Part shown: positions 23,913 to 36,543 of the stretch, one piece after another | Numbering within the stretch: the first letter of the stretch is position 1 | Layout of the letters: every line of letters begins with the position of its first letter | Assembly (NCBI GenBank): GCA_964247055.1 | Contig: OZ176056.1 | Location: forward strand, 868,001 to 932,000 | Source: Paragordius varius | Taxonomy: Eukaryota; Nematomorpha | Direction: 5' to 3' | Length of the DNA: 64,000 nt | Translations under genes and position numbers: made by a program | The notes under the pieces: model-generated | What the model was told of the DNA's origin: nothing | The model's database searches: none | The model's input: only the letters and a program-made list of their open reading frames with translations

Positions 23913-24501
23913 TTAACACTTCGATTCAAATTGGGGTATCTAAATACCCCAGACTAATTCTGCGTTAATATTTTTCGAAAACTACTGAAGGAAACGGTCC
24001 CAATTTAAATTTATGCTTCTATCCTAACAAAAATTATATAAATATGCCAAAATATCTAAATAAAATTTTGTTTTGAAAAAAAAGCTCCATGTCAAACTAC
24101 TTGGCCGCCATTTTTATTTTATAAAAATTTTGCAAAATATCGTCTTTATTTAATTTTAAGTGTAAAACAAAGCTAATTTTTGATGTAAATTACATCCAAC
24201 ATTGATAGAAATAGAAAAAGCTGTTTATTTTGTATTGTTTTTCAATTTTACCATTGCACGCGTGTCACGTTGACTGAATTTTTACCTTTGGGTTTTAGCT
24301 TAAAATAAGTAATATCAAGTATTTTTAAATAATATTTTTTATATATTTGGGTTTTGTAATGTTATATAGGTGCAAGATTTTGCCATGGTTTCGATTCATT
24401 ACATATTTTTTGAAGAATTCGATTATAAACAGGCCTGGGGTATTTAACTACCCCGATTTGAATCGAAGGACTAAAATGAATGTGTTGTATCCAAGTGTTA
24501 A
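23913..24501. mobile_element. Family E element, TTAA-flanked, copy 1
   Basis: It is bounded by TTAACACTTCGATTCAAATT on the left and ATCCAAGTGTTAA on the right. Near each end is the inverted module CGATTCAAATTGGGGTAT, and each module holds its own palindrome GGGGTATCTAAATACCCC (on the right GGGGTATTTAACTACCCC). The TTAA at both borders resembles piggyBac-type target sites, but no transposase is present. It is 589 bp long. Confidence 0.7.
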
Positions 24502-24816
24502 AATAATCGTTTTTTAAATTAATGATAAATACAAATTGTTTAATATGGACGTTATTTTTATAACAAAATTTTATTTAGATATTTGATTTAATATGAATAT
24601 TATTAGGATAAATCATAAATTTTAATTGGGACCGTTTCCATTTACTTAAATTTAGGTATATACCCTAATTTAAATAAGTAATAAAATATTGAAAACTGTA
24701 AAAAATGCTCAACTATAACTTTTCGGCGAAATTTTTTTCTCATTTTTTAATTGATGATAAAACAGGAAAATAAATGTATTTTATTATTATAAAGTGTAAT
24801 TAACACTTAAAAGCTT

Positions 24817-25345
24817 TTAACACTTCGATTCAAATCGGGGTATCTAAGTACCCCAGACTAAATATAAATTAATATTTTTAAAAAACAACCGAGGAAACTG
24901 TTTAAATTTAAATTTATGCCTCTATTCTATTTTATAATATAGCCAAAATATCTTAATAAAATTTCGTTTAAAAGTTCCATGTCAAACTACTACGATGCCA
25001 TTTTTATTTTACAAAATATTTGCGAAATTTCGTCTTGCTATTTTTTATTTAAACATCTAACATTGATTTAGAAAGAGCGGTTTATTTTGTATGTTTTTTA
25101 AATTTTACCAGTGAAACATGTCACGTTTACAAAATTTTTACCTTTCGGTTTTAGCTTAAAATAAGTAATATCAAGTAATTTGAATAAAATTTTTTATATA
25201 TTTCGGTTTAATAATGTTATTTAAGTGCAAAATTCTGCCATGGTTTTAATTACTTCCATATTTTTTAAAAATTAATTTAAACAGGCCTGGGGTACCCCAA
25301 TTTGAATCAAAGGACTAAAATGAATGTGTTGTATCCAAGTGTTAA
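24817..25345. mobile_element. Family E element, TTAA-flanked, copy 2
   Basis: A direct-orientation copy of the 23913 element with the same borders (TTAACACTTCGATTCAAATC; ATCCAAGTGTTAA), the palindrome GGGGTATCTAAGTACCCC, and a shared interior (TCCATGTCAAACTAC, TTTTACCTTT..GGTTTTAGC). It is 529 bp; the right palindrome is partly lost. Confidence 0.7.
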
Positions 25346-26680
25346 TATTAAAATATTAATTTTAAGAAATTTTCGAGAATCCATTTTTTTTGCAATCACG
25401 GAATTGATATATTTAACTTATTTTTATATGCCATGTTATTAAATGTTAGCAGAGATTTTCTATAAAATTATCATCTTTTATATACACCCAATGAATAGAT
25501 TAATTAGCCAAAATTTATCAAATTAACAATTTATAGCATTAACGAAGGTTTGAATTACATATAAATTAAATTTTGTACATAAATAGTTTCCAAAATAATT
25601 TTATCCATATTTTTAAATCTGTCAAGTGTGCCCTACACCACACTTGCAAAATCTTTAAGTCTTGATCATATGATTTTTTATGACCTCCTTATCAAGTTTT
25701 CTTGCTTGACTTAAGTCGTGTAATGTTGAATATTTTTTATCACATGAAAGCAAGCCATGACATGAAAAACTTGCAAGTCAAGTCAAAAAAATTTAATTAC
25801 TTGATCCATAATAACAAGTGTTTTTATTCCGTTCCACCATGCTTCAAAATATTGTAAACCTCGCTTAACCAAAATTTTGCTACATAAATCAAAATATCGA
25901 TTCTTTCATAAAATTTTTTTTTGATAAAACATAATTAAATCAAGCAATCTGAGCAGTTTCGTTTTTATTTATAGAAGAACTTGTAACTGAATGTTAAGAA
26001 CTTTTGAAGCCCATACAATAAAATTTTTACATAAATATTGTTTACTTTTTATATGTGGTTTATAATACGATTTAGTGATAACACTTGGAAGAACCATTTT
26101 TTCAAATAAAAAAATTTATTTTACAAAATATGCGAAATGCCTTTTTCTAATATGAAGGAGCAGTTACCACAATAATTAACTCTTAAATTCGTAAGAAAAA
26201 TCAGATATCTGCTGATTTCGATACACACATATTCTTATTAGCATATATATTGCAACAAGATATTTGTGTGCGCCTGCGTATAAATATAACAATATTTGGT
26301 GTCAAATTACCTAAATTATTATATTTTTATTGCACGACAATATCATTTATGAATCGATAAATTTCTTTATGCAATAATTAAAAAATTAAATATAATTTGT
26401 CAGTTTGGAGGTGTTTTTAAACAGAGTACAGCAACCATGGGCTGAAAAAAATTCATTAACTTATTGTTATAAGGAAGTCACATTTGTTAATTTAAATCTA
26501 TAGGCAAGAACTTTTTATGTTTCAGTGGGTGGATTCCATTTGGCTTTGTAAACTTTCCTACATGTGACGTTCTAATATAGCGCGCTTTTTACAGAACAAT
26601 CAAACCTACCAGCGATTTCTTTTATTATATATTTGCCCTTTTACGAGATGTAGCTCAAACACTTATTAAATCTTTACGGT
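25346..26680. other. Gene-free stretch
   Basis: AT-rich sequence with a short inverted or tandem motif around CTTGCAAGTCAAGTC (25620-25810). I see no coding, RNA or well-bounded mobile element. Confidence 0.5.
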
Positions 26681-26689
26681 TTAGAGAAG

Positions 26690-26950
26690 GGTAACACGCA
26701 ATCCGCTTGCGGTTTTTTGAGGCTTTAGGAGCGGCCGAAAAAAAATTTGGAAATCTATAATTTTGCAAAATATGCTTACGAAATATTAGTAAAATTGACA
26801 TTTAATAAACTCAGTCAATCCAACCGGCAAGAACTCGAAAAAGATATGTCTACGTATTTATAGATCCATATGTATAAAATTTTAAAATCTATAGAGTTAT
26901 ATATAACGAACGCGGCCCGCAAAGCCATTTATTTTAGACACCTCTGGTCT
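26690..26950. mobile_element. hAT-like MITE remnant
   Basis: The interior matches the copies at 4030 and 29647: AATATGCTTACGAAATATTAG, CCAACCGGCAAGAACTCGAAAA. The right end is GCGGCCCGCAAAGCC then GACACCTCTG. The left end is degraded. Confidence 0.55.
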
Positions 26951-27467
26951 AAGTTTTTCAATAATCTGTATCACTATTTTAAATATTGGCGTATCCAAAG
27001 GCTGAGACCCCAAAACCGATTAATTTTAAAAAAGCAGTGGGGCGAGATTTCATGGTGGCGAAAGTTTTGATATTTAGAGCTTACAGCAATCTATTTAAAA
27101 AAGATCTATAGTAAAATTTTGCTCTCTAGTTATGACGACTACTAATGTCTATAAATACAGGATTCACCAATTATAATTTAACAAATAAATTTAAGTAACT
27201 AAATGTTTTATCATGATATTTTTTAGTTTATTACGGCAAAATATTTATATAATTAAAATAAAAAAACCTTAAAAATAAAGAAACTTTATATATAACCTTA
27301 TTAGTATAATTACCTATTGTTGAAAATAAGCATATAATAGATATATATTGGTAATTTATACATGATCATTTAGACCAGGAATGTCCAACACAAATGACTT
27401 AGAAGCGCCACATTTGAATTAACATATTTTAGGAAATAATTATCAAAAAACTTATATATTTCTCTAT

Positions 27468-27665
27468 TAAACCATTTACAAATCAAATTCACCCTTAATT
27501 TAAATTCACCATTAAACAATTTAAATTTAGGCTCCAACAATTAAAATCACCCTATAAATTTAGTGAAGATAAAAAATAATTAATATTTTTTTATATATTA
27601 AAATAAAATTTTGTTTAATTTAAATTGTTTACGGGTGAAGGGTGAATTTGAACTGTAAATGGTAT
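27468..27665. repeat. Family B element (short copy)
   Basis: AACCATTTACAAATCAAATT at the left and AACTGTAAATGGTATA at the right, with two or three 21-bp units per arm. The adjacent family C copy starts 23 bp further on. Confidence 0.7.
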
Positions 27666-27687
27666 ACAAATAATTAGTAAAGATATT

Positions 27688-28332
27688 ATACCATTAGCAC
27701 TTCAAGAGTGTCCTTGAACACTTCAAGTTGGTCCTTTGACTTTTTTGTTTTGTTTTTAACTTTTATCAATCAAATCGTATATAATTCATCTATTTTATTC
27801 TTTTTAACCTATTTTCTATAATTTAACATAAATTTTAAATCGATATTAACTTCTAATCTTTGAGAAACTGTATATCTTTATTAATTTCTTGAGATTATTT
27901 TGAATATTTAATGAACACGTAATTAAAAAATTTATCAGTTTTATGGGTTATTATATACAATTTTTTATTTAAAACATTTAAAAATTTAAAATTTTCTTAA
28001 ATTGGAAAAAAATTAGTTTGAAACAAAAAAGTGGTTTTTGAATAAAATATTGTATTTTTAAATGAATAAATATATAGTAAATAAAGAAAATTAGGTTTAT
28101 AAATAATAAAATAAAAAAATAAATGCAAAAATTATGGTTAAATCAAAATTTATAAATTTTAAGGACCAACTTGAAGTGTTCAAGGACCAACTTGAACTCA
28201 AGGACCAACTTGAATTGTTCAAGGACCAACTTGAAATGTTCAAGGACCAACTTAAGGAGTTCAAGGACCAACTTGAATTGTTCAAGGACCAACTTGAAGT
28301 GTTCAAGAACACTCTTGAAGTGCAAATGGTAT
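27688..28332. repeat. Family C element with long right arm
   Basis: It starts ATACCATTAGCACTTCAAG and ends GTGCAAATGGTAT. The left arm has two units. The right arm (28160-28318) has about eight direct units of 21 bp such as AAGGACCAACTTGAATTGTTC. The core matches the copy at 13128 (TTTATCAATCAAATCGTAT). Because the unit is 21 bp, several frames stay open across it and give heptad peptides such as FKDQLEL. I regard these as chance ORFs. Confidence 0.8.
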
Positions 28333-29646
28333 ATAATAATGCTAAAATTGCTATGAAATTGCAATAATATGCATTAAAACAAAAATTCCATGGAAAAATT
28401 AAACTTAATTTTTAAATATATCTGCCATTAATGAAAGCACAAATAGAGAATATATCACATTCAATTCAAATCGAGAAATTAATGATTTTTTCACAGAAAA
28501 CAACTTAAACTTACTCCACTCAAATTCCTGCTACCATGTTTAGCATGCAAATTTTAAATAGATTTAAGAATATATTAGATATATATTTCTAAGCTACCTT
28601 TTATTATTGTATTAAAATATAATCCGACGTCTTAATAAAGATCAATATTAAGAATGCACTGCTTGTTTTACCTAGATTTGAACATATTCCTTGACCGATG
28701 TGTTTAGAGTAGTTATTTTTATAAAATCATTTGCTCAGGAATATTGTATAATAATATTATCAAATTAAAGATATTTTTTTCAAATGTAACAAAAAGTTTA
28801 TCTAATAAATTAAATTGAAATTTTTTGAGAGTAATTATAGAGAGAAATAAGGTTGTCAAATTTATTTTCTTTAAATATCGCAAGGAAATCAATCAAAGAA
28901 TTTGAAAAATTATTCTAAAATAAAAAAAACATTTACCAATTGCAAATGTTTTCGAATAGGTTAACCCCAATAATATGGTGTTGCTATACCAAAAATGGGA
29001 CTGTAGTTTTCAGAAATATGGTTTTTTTTACTAAATAAAGACCATAAAAGGTATACCAGTGGCATTTTCAGATTTTAAGGGAATAAATAATTAAGATGAA
29101 AATTAATAAAAAAATATTTAAAATTTTTTTGCGAATCGATTAATTTTTAACTTTATAAAAAATTTAAATTCTACATCGCCACTCAAAAATTAAATAAACT
29201 TTTTGCAAAAAATTGTTTTTTATAAGAGCCGCTCAAAATTCAAAAGGCCACAAGAGTATTAAAACACCCGTTAAGCACCCGTGACAGAATAAAAACTAAA
29301 TAAATTGATATATGATTTTTTCATAAAAATTATCATTTATCATGTTTTATAACATTAATTTCCACTAAAACTTGATTACAAACGTATATTCACTGTGAAA
29401 ATGTTTACTCATAAAAACTTTTTGGAAAGCCTTTGATGTCAATAAAAAGAAGATTGTTTACGAGTTTAAGCTCTGGGGTAAAGAACAACCCCAAATGGTC
29501 ATCGTGTACAAACAAACGAAAAGGCAAGGAAAATATTTATCTTTAATAGATATTTTGAAAAAATAAAGGTTCAAATAAAAACGTAGTTTTTGGTATTTTT
29601 TAAATTGTCCGAAATATCATAACAATTTTACTGTAATTGTTTAAAT
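28333..29646. other. Gene-free stretch
   Basis: AT-rich and without recognised coding, RNA or bounded repeats, apart from the flanking family C and hAT-like elements. Confidence 0.5.
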
Positions 29647-29905
29647 CAGGGGGGTCCGACACGCGGCCTGCCAAGACTTTGTGTACGGCTTGCAATATAA
29701 TTAAAAAACCAAATTTGCAAAAATTAGTCCACATAATCTGTGAAGTTCATATTTTTTGAACAAAAAAGTTTATCTAATTGGCAGGAACTAGAGTAAAAAA
29801 TCTTATATACGTAATGCATTTTACTATTATAAAACATCATAGAAAACTATGAAAGTCCATATAATTTTAATTGAGGCCATCTAAGTATTGTGTTGGACAC
29901 ACCTG
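29647..29905. mobile_element. hAT-like MITE with near-perfect 8-bp target duplication
   Basis: Ends are CAGGGGGGTCCGACACGCGG and GTTGGACACACCTG. The flanking octamers GTTTAAAT (29639-29646) and GTTTATAT (29906-29913) agree at 7 of 8 positions. The interior motif GGCAGGAACTAGAGTAAAAA is shared with the 4030 and 26690 copies. Non-coding. Confidence 0.75.
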
Positions 29906-29913
29906 GTTTATAT

Positions 29914-30673
29914 ACTACTTTAAGTTAACAACTAGAAACTTAGCCAACTTCAGCTTATTCGTTTTTAATTGTTTTACCCATGATTTTTATAATTAAAAAA
30001 TCTCTTTTTATTATAAATTAATTCAAAAAATAAATGAATAATTAAAAATTTAATTTTTTAATTATATATATATTAATTATAAAAATGCATATAAATTAAA
30101 AATTATAAATAAACGAAAATAAAATTATATTATAATTAAATCAAAAAAATTTGCCATAATTTTAAAATGGCAAACTTTTATATCTAGAGAGATTCCCAAA
30201 AAAATTATTTTAAGCCAACATACACCAAGTACTATTTTATAAATAATTTATAAAATTATATTTTCACATTAAAACAATATTTTTCGTTATAAAACATAAT
30301 TATTGTGAAACACGCAAAAAGTGGAATAGCAAGGTATATAGTTTACCTTATGTGTCATTATTAATTATTTTTAGGAGAGGCTCCTTCAATAATATATTTG
30401 GCAAAAACTCTGCCTTAATTAATATGGCAAACAAATAAAATGCGTTAAGAAAACACTCCTGATATTTTGGAAAACATAATAGCTATATTCCCCAACATTA
30501 TATTTTTCGAAAGAGATTTTGAAAAAAAATTTATTTATCACATTTTAATCCAAAACAAACAAATTTTTTTCCTAGATATAGTCATTTCAATCGTTCGTTA
30601 TCTTTTATTCTCACAAAACATCATCATTGTTTTATAAAATTATCTAATTTTTTTAAAATTAAAACAGGGAAAA
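29914..30673. other. AT-rich upstream region of the ACP gene
   Basis: Almost pure A/T with many short inverted TTAATTATAA-like motifs. It presumably includes the ACP promoter and 5' UTR. No specific promoter element can be defended. Confidence 0.4.
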
Positions 30674-31318
30674 ATGTTCCGATATCGCAATCGGTTTACT
30701 AAACCATCCTATGCCTCTTGCTTGATTCTAGCTTTTTTATTTTTACATTGTTGGATATTTCATTCAACTGGTCATGGAGTAAATGGTCAATTACTTTTTT
30801 CACGAGATTGGCACGCAGGAGGTGGGAAAAAGAGATCTGAACCTTTCATATTTTCGACAAAAAATGACCGTTTTCAAGATGGTAATATCCAGGAACCCGT
30901 AGTATTTTCAACTCGTGGTCAAGATTTAAGAAAACAATCAAATTTTGAACAGGTCTTGAAATTTAAACTCAATTCTATTATGGCTCATTGTGATGTCCGA
31001 GGGAGGATGGACATAATCAATTTGTTAGCGTATGCGTTAGATGCGGTAAAGTTTTATATTAATTCTATAAAACTTTTTTAATTTATTTTTTCTATATTTT
31101 ATCTTTTTTAAAAATTATAATTTTCGTGTTAATAATATATCATTCAAATTTTTAATCAAATTTAAATTAAAATTTTTATATGTTAATAACTCGTGTAAAA
31201 GAAATAAATTTCAACAATAAAACTCATCATCAAAATGTTACAATTTTTAAGTTTTTTATATTTTAATTTATTTTAGAGTGATAGAAATGGACCCTCGTGC
31301 CAATGTTCAAAGAAGTGA
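30674..31318 (+). CDS. ACP: ACP (AKH/corazonin-related peptide) neuropeptide precursor
   Basis: Two exons (30674-31045 and 31277-31318, stop TGA) give 137 residues. A hydrophobic signal sequence (SYASCLILAFLFLHCWIFH) runs to about residue 39. The predicted mature peptide follows directly: QLLFSRDWHAGG, then Gly for amidation and the KKR cleavage site. N-terminal Gln (to pyroGlu), Phe4 and Trp8 are the signature of the AKH/ACP/corazonin superfamily, and the FSRDW core is that of ACPs (insect ACPs begin QVTFSRDW). The family acts through a dedicated G-protein-coupled receptor in arthropods; its physiological role is poorly defined. The rest is an associated peptide with a repeated (E)P(F/V)(I/V)FST motif and Cys near the C-terminus (AHCD, CQC), as in AKH-type precursors. 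The peptide is longer than the usual 9-10 residues, and Val2-Thr3 is replaced by Leu2-Leu3. AKH and corazonin are less likely. Confidence 0.9.
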
Positions 31319-31532
31319 TAATTAGTGGAAAAATTTATGTAATGAAAAAATCTTTCATCATTCAATTATTGAATTTTAAGTGTTTTTGTGCATCAGTTTG
31401 TATAATAATAAATAATAAAATTAAATTTTTTTATATATAGCTATTGTGTCGTTAAAATGAAATATGAAATTTTTTTGTAACTATAAAAGGTTTCTGCAAG
31501 ATTTTGTAAATGTAATAAAATTCCTTTAGTAA

Positions 31533-31815
31533 CCGAGGCGTAACTAGAGGGGGGAAGGGGACTAATGCACCTTGGCGCTATAGTTAAAGGGGAATTCTAT
31601 TTTAATTTTATTATATAAAAATAACCATTAGAAATTTATCATTTTACATAATACATAAAAAATTACCTATTTATGAGTGGTCATGACCACGGTTTAAATT
31701 TTATTTTTTTTTAAAAAATGCAAGAAGTCGCATGGAAGGGGATGGGGTGCCATCATAAATTCATGCACTAGTCGCCAGAAAGAACTGGGCCTCTGCTTTT
31801 AATAGCCCTACTTTA
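31533..31815. mobile_element. Possible hAT-like element, GGCGTAACTAG type
   Basis: CGAGGCGTAACTAGAGGGGG at the left and GTCGCCAGAAAGAACTGGGC at the right resemble the SNTGGCGTACC-type ends seen in the well-bounded element at 44170. No matching target duplication was found. Confidence 0.3.
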
Positions 31816-32458
31816 TAAAAGCCAACCTATTAAAAAATTATAATTACAAATGACTATAAAAAGTTCAAAAGGCTGATATATGATAACTCAAATACTCATC
31901 ATCACACTGCGATAAATTAAATGCAAATATCCTTTTATGATATAATATAAAAGTATACACATTACAAATAATTCTGCAAATATTTAAAAAGGGGACCATA
32001 TTATATATACTATTTCATAGAAAACGAGTCACAATATAATTTAAAAAATTTAATGATAAATTTAAAATACTGTCGTGGTGCTTTTGGTTTAGGGAGTTAT
32101 GAGTCAATCAAAAAAGTTATATCAAATTTTATAATATTGACTTGAAATTAAACGCAAATTAGCAGACATTAGGTCAAATTTAATTATTTGTTTAAAGGAG
32201 CAAAGTAATACAAGTGTTATACTTAACATATAGTTCCACAAATATGGTATTAATTGAGTGATTAGGACTAAAGGTCGAATATTTCTTAAATCCTAGTAAC
32301 GACATAAAACTGATTTTTTGGTAAAACTTTAACGAAAATATGTAATAAAATATATGAATCAATCGCTTTAATAAATGATTGTTAGTTTTAGACAAAAACA
32401 TTTTCATATATATTGATGTTACTAATGAAATATTTGACGCTAGACTATTAAATAAAAG

Positions 32459-32673
32459 TGGCAAATAATAAATATTTCCGAAAAATATATATTCCACATT
32501 CCGTATCGCTGCCGAATTTCGAGAGCCATTCAAAGGAACCAGGATGGTTTAAACTCATTAATAACCCTTTATCCAATACATTAGCCAATGCAATAATTTG
32601 GAAAAAAAGATGGTCAGAAACTAACATACCAGAATGGTATAAAACTCAAATTTTGTATAAAAATAAAAAATAA
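32459..32673 (+). CDS. Unrecognised short ORF, possible terminal exon
   Basis: After an AAAAG acceptor-like site, an open frame runs to TAA 32673 and reads protein-like: YIPHSVSLPNFESHSKEPGW, then FKLINNPLSNTLANAI and IWKKRWSETNIPEWY. Its Trp and Pro content is unusual for random AT-rich sequence. There is no ATG in frame at its start, so it would need an upstream exon that I cannot find. I do not recognise the family. It could also be a transposon scrap or chance. Confidence 0.25.
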
Positions 32674-33269
32674 ATGCATATCAAAAAATCTTTTTTTTTC
32701 ATCAAAACAAAATCTTTATCAAAACAGCATCGCATTCAGATAAGCATCCTATTCGTGATTTCAATTATTTATATAAGAGGCTGGTTGGATATATGAATAT
32801 TATAAAAATTAACAAAATTGTTAAATAATGTAGGCATAATTAAACACATGAGCAGATCTAACTTGATTAGTGTCAGTAATCATGTCATATATCAATTTCC
32901 TAAAGGCAAAACTTAAAAATTTTAGTGTAGCTATCGTAAGCAATAAAACTTAAAATGGGTTTAATTATGCGTTTGCTTTGTGAAGTTTAAAAAAATTATA
33001 AATATATTCCAAACTGTAAATTATATATCTATGTTTTGGGCAAAAATTGCGAATCGATATATTAAATATAATTTAATTAAGAATGTTTGGGATAAAAACA
33101 TTACCGTATCATATTCAAAAAACAAAACGTAACAAACATCATGCCTATTGGTTAATGCAAATCCATAAAAGGGAATAATTCAATAACAAAAACATTTTAT
33201 AAAACCAGAAAGGGAATATAATTGGGTTATCTTATACAACGGGTACCACTAGAACATAATCTGCAATTA

Positions 33270-33554
33270 CAGTAAAAATTGAAATTATACGGACAAAACG
33301 TAAAAATATAAAGACAAATATTTTTTTCCAAAAGACTACCATAAGTTTTAAATCTTGATTTTTTTTATTTTAATTTATTATTAATAGTAAAAAGTGTGAA
33401 ATATAGATATATATATAATCAATTTTATATTTTACAATCGTAATTAAATAGTTTATAGAGGATAAATTAAGGTTTGAAAACGTATGGTTGTCTTTTAAAA
33501 AAATATTTGTCCTTATATTTTTACGTTTTGTCCGTATAATTTCAATTTTTACTA
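33270..33554. mobile_element. Family A Tc1-like MITE (fullest copy)
   Basis: Left CAGTAAAAATTGAAATTATA, ACGGACAAAACGTAAAAATA; right TTTTTACGTTTTGTCCGTAT and TTTCAATTTTTACTA. The inverted arms are about 80 bp. TA borders the left end. Non-coding, 285 bp, intergenic. Confidence 0.85.
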
Positions 33555-34559
33555 TATAAACGAGTTTAATCTACAATTTTAGCCGTACCAAAAAGCATCA
33601 ATCTCTAAAAAACCCAGTGCGCGTATAATACAGTACGTAAATGGGTATTCACAATAGTTTTAAAGCATACGAGTTATTCAATAAATTGTTAATAGAGGAT
33701 AGTAAAAGTTTTTTCCTAGATGTTTTATATCTAAAATTTAATATAAATTCAAAGCCTGAATCGAATATACTTTAAATTTATATCCCAAAAATCCTTAACT
33801 CATTATGAGACGTCATTAAAATGATAAAAATTAATTTTCTACATAATCAAATTTAAACATTTAAAAAGGCTTGATGCCGCTGTAGTATATTCAAAATTTT
33901 TATTAAACATTTGTTCTTAGTTCATAGAACAAATATTTATTATTTGATTAATAAACCCTTGAAACAGACACAAAATTTTAGTTCCATCAAAATACATAGA
34001 ATGTGTTTTGATAAGATTTATAGTTTATTGTCAGCATCAGCTATAATTAATTGCACATTGTTTTTTTAAAAATTATTGTATCAATACCAGTTATTAATCG
34101 CGAACTTTCAGAAAAGTCGAGAGCTAATGATAGCATCGTTGTGCCACAATTATATACACTAGTCGACAAATTTGGACATTTTTGAGCACCACCACTCAAA
34201 ATTTAAATTATGACTAATTTCAGTGTTCTAAAACCGAATCTGAAAAAATTTTTAATCGCCCAATAAGAATTTTGAGATATTATAGGTTTTTCAAAAACAA
34301 GAAAAAATCGAGAGAAAATTAAATATAACTTTATGAAAAGTTATTATATTATAAAATTAATATCATTAAATAAAGCGTTTTAAACTCTATCTTTTGAATG
34401 AAAAAAAGTACGGATATACACGTCAAAATTTAGTCTTTTTTTAGTTAATTTAAACACGCATAAAACTATATTAAAATACTAAAAGATGCATTCTATGGTT
34501 TTAAACCTTCGGCTTTCAGATAGGCTATATTTATGTTAATCGTTATTTCTGGTACTTAT

Positions 34560-35000
34560 TTGTTTTTCTCTTCGGTTGATTCTGAAAAAAATCCTCTTAC
34601 TTATATCTAGTGGATATAATTTATTTTTTTGGCTGCGTTATTATTTGAATTTCAAATGGATGTTGGGCAGCCACTTTTATTACCTGGATTATGGATAATA
34701 TACTACCATTTATGAACTGCAATATGTTTGAACTTATCTAATTTTCTTATCCGATTAGGTCAAATCTGTCTAAGTCCATTCTGTGAATTGGTTAATTTGA
34801 CATGTCACTTTTAGATTTTGCTGAAGTTAACTACTTTATATTGAAGGTCTCTCCTACAGTGCTTTAATCACCTCATTAATGTATACCTTTGCCATATATG
34901 GCATGATCATAGGATTGCTTGGGGGATTTTTGCAGAGCTTGTGCAAACCGCCGGGATATCAGATCACACACCATACATTAGCCCTTTTCAATTTTTAATA
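34560..35000. other. GC-richer anonymous stretch
   Basis: Composition is higher in G+C than its surroundings (for example GGATTGCTTGGGGGATTTT, CAAACCGCCGGGATATC). Both strands translate only into short fragments with many stops. It may be a decayed transposon, but no motif is good enough to name one. Confidence 0.25.
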
Positions 35001-36337
35001 CTCTTTGACTCTTAGCAATATATTTTAATCCTATATTCTTAAAGTTTTGTATTCTCTTTTACTTATTACCAAATTTTTAATTAATATATCCAATAAATTG
35101 ATATTTATTTAATGTATATTATCCATTTCTTTGTCAAATAACAAGCCCGCTTGATAATAGGTATTTCTCGTTCAAAAGAGATAACAAACCAGCAGCAATT
35201 TCGGGCAGTTTATATTTTTATAAAGATCGACGACATTTTATAAAGTTCTATTATACGGATCATTAATAACATTTTCTGCAGAGTCTTCGTTAATAAAAAA
35301 ATCTTCTGTGGTATCACTGGGGCTGGTCTATTTGGATTATTTTTGCAACGTTCTAAAATTATAATGAAAAACCTGGCTTTGGAATACCACTTGTATTGAC
35401 TTGCTCGTTTAAATATTTATGTACACGAGGAATAATTGTTTTTTAAAATCAAATACAAAATTTTAAAAAAATCCTATTGGCGGCCTCATTTTTTTGTTTG
35501 GCCTTTCCATTGTAATATAAACTTCAACCTTTAATTTCTCGACAAACATAATTTTCAAATATGCTTTGAATTCGCGATTTTGAGCAACTTTAAATAAGTA
35601 ATTTTTTATATAATATTCAATAGTAGAGTTAATTTTGGATTAAAAATCTGATAAATATACCAAAGTCCTAACCCATTATATCAATAAATAAGGATATATA
35701 TAAAGGGTCAAACGCTTCAGATTTAATATGGCAAGCGTTTGGAAGGAAAAGAATAAAATTAAATTCCAGCTGGTAGCTTGCAAAATATATTATTTAAATG
35801 ACGACAGAATTAAAATAAATGTAATTTGCCCCATAAATCTTTTTAGAAACATAATCTAAAATATTTGTCATAATTTTTATAGCTAATATATAGATTTAGT
35901 GAATGATCATAAAATCATAAATGTGAACATTATTTAATATTTAAACAGCCATCTAATTTCGTGTTTGAAAGTAAAATCTAAAAAAATGCGGAAAGAATTA
36001 TTTTTATCATATGTTTTTTAATATATATGATTTAATTAGTAGTTTATTTTATCAATTCGTTGCACATTTTATCATAAATTATATTATAATATCATTCTAT
36101 AAAACTTATAGATATAATATAACCAAGGGAGATCAGTTTTTTTGCTTATAATTTCGGTTTCAGTTCCATTATATTTTGGCAAATATTAATTCACAAAAAA
36201 TACACTTCATAAAATCGTCATAATTATATTTTAATAATGCAACTTTTCTGTAAAAATTATAAAAATCGGTATACTTTCACTTTGAATATATGATAGGAAA
36301 ACTAACAAATAACGTTTAAAGTATGTATAGTATAAAA

Positions 36338-36543
36338 ATACCATTTACAATTCAAATTCACCCTTGAGCAATTCAAAGTTACACTAAAAAATCGTGTTAT
36401 ATAACTCATCAATAAGTTATTATTTTTTCAGCATATTAATTTTAAACAGAATTTTATATTTTAATATAACAAATAAACGTAATTTTCAATTTTTAAAAAA
36501 CACATTATTTATGTAAGGGTAAATTTGAACTGTAAATGGTATA
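36338..36543. repeat. Family B element (short copy)
   Basis: ATACCATTTACAATTCAAAT at the left and GAACTGTAAATGGTAT at the right, with one or two units per arm and the core TAACTCATCAATAAGTTATT. It lies about 1 kb beyond the 3' end of the RRM gene. Confidence 0.7.

Noticed and set aside
28134-28367. Overlapping ORFs in several frames with (KDQLEL)n-like repeats
   Set aside because: They are by-products of the 21-bp repeat arm of a family C element: open in several frames on both strands, with no start context or homologue.
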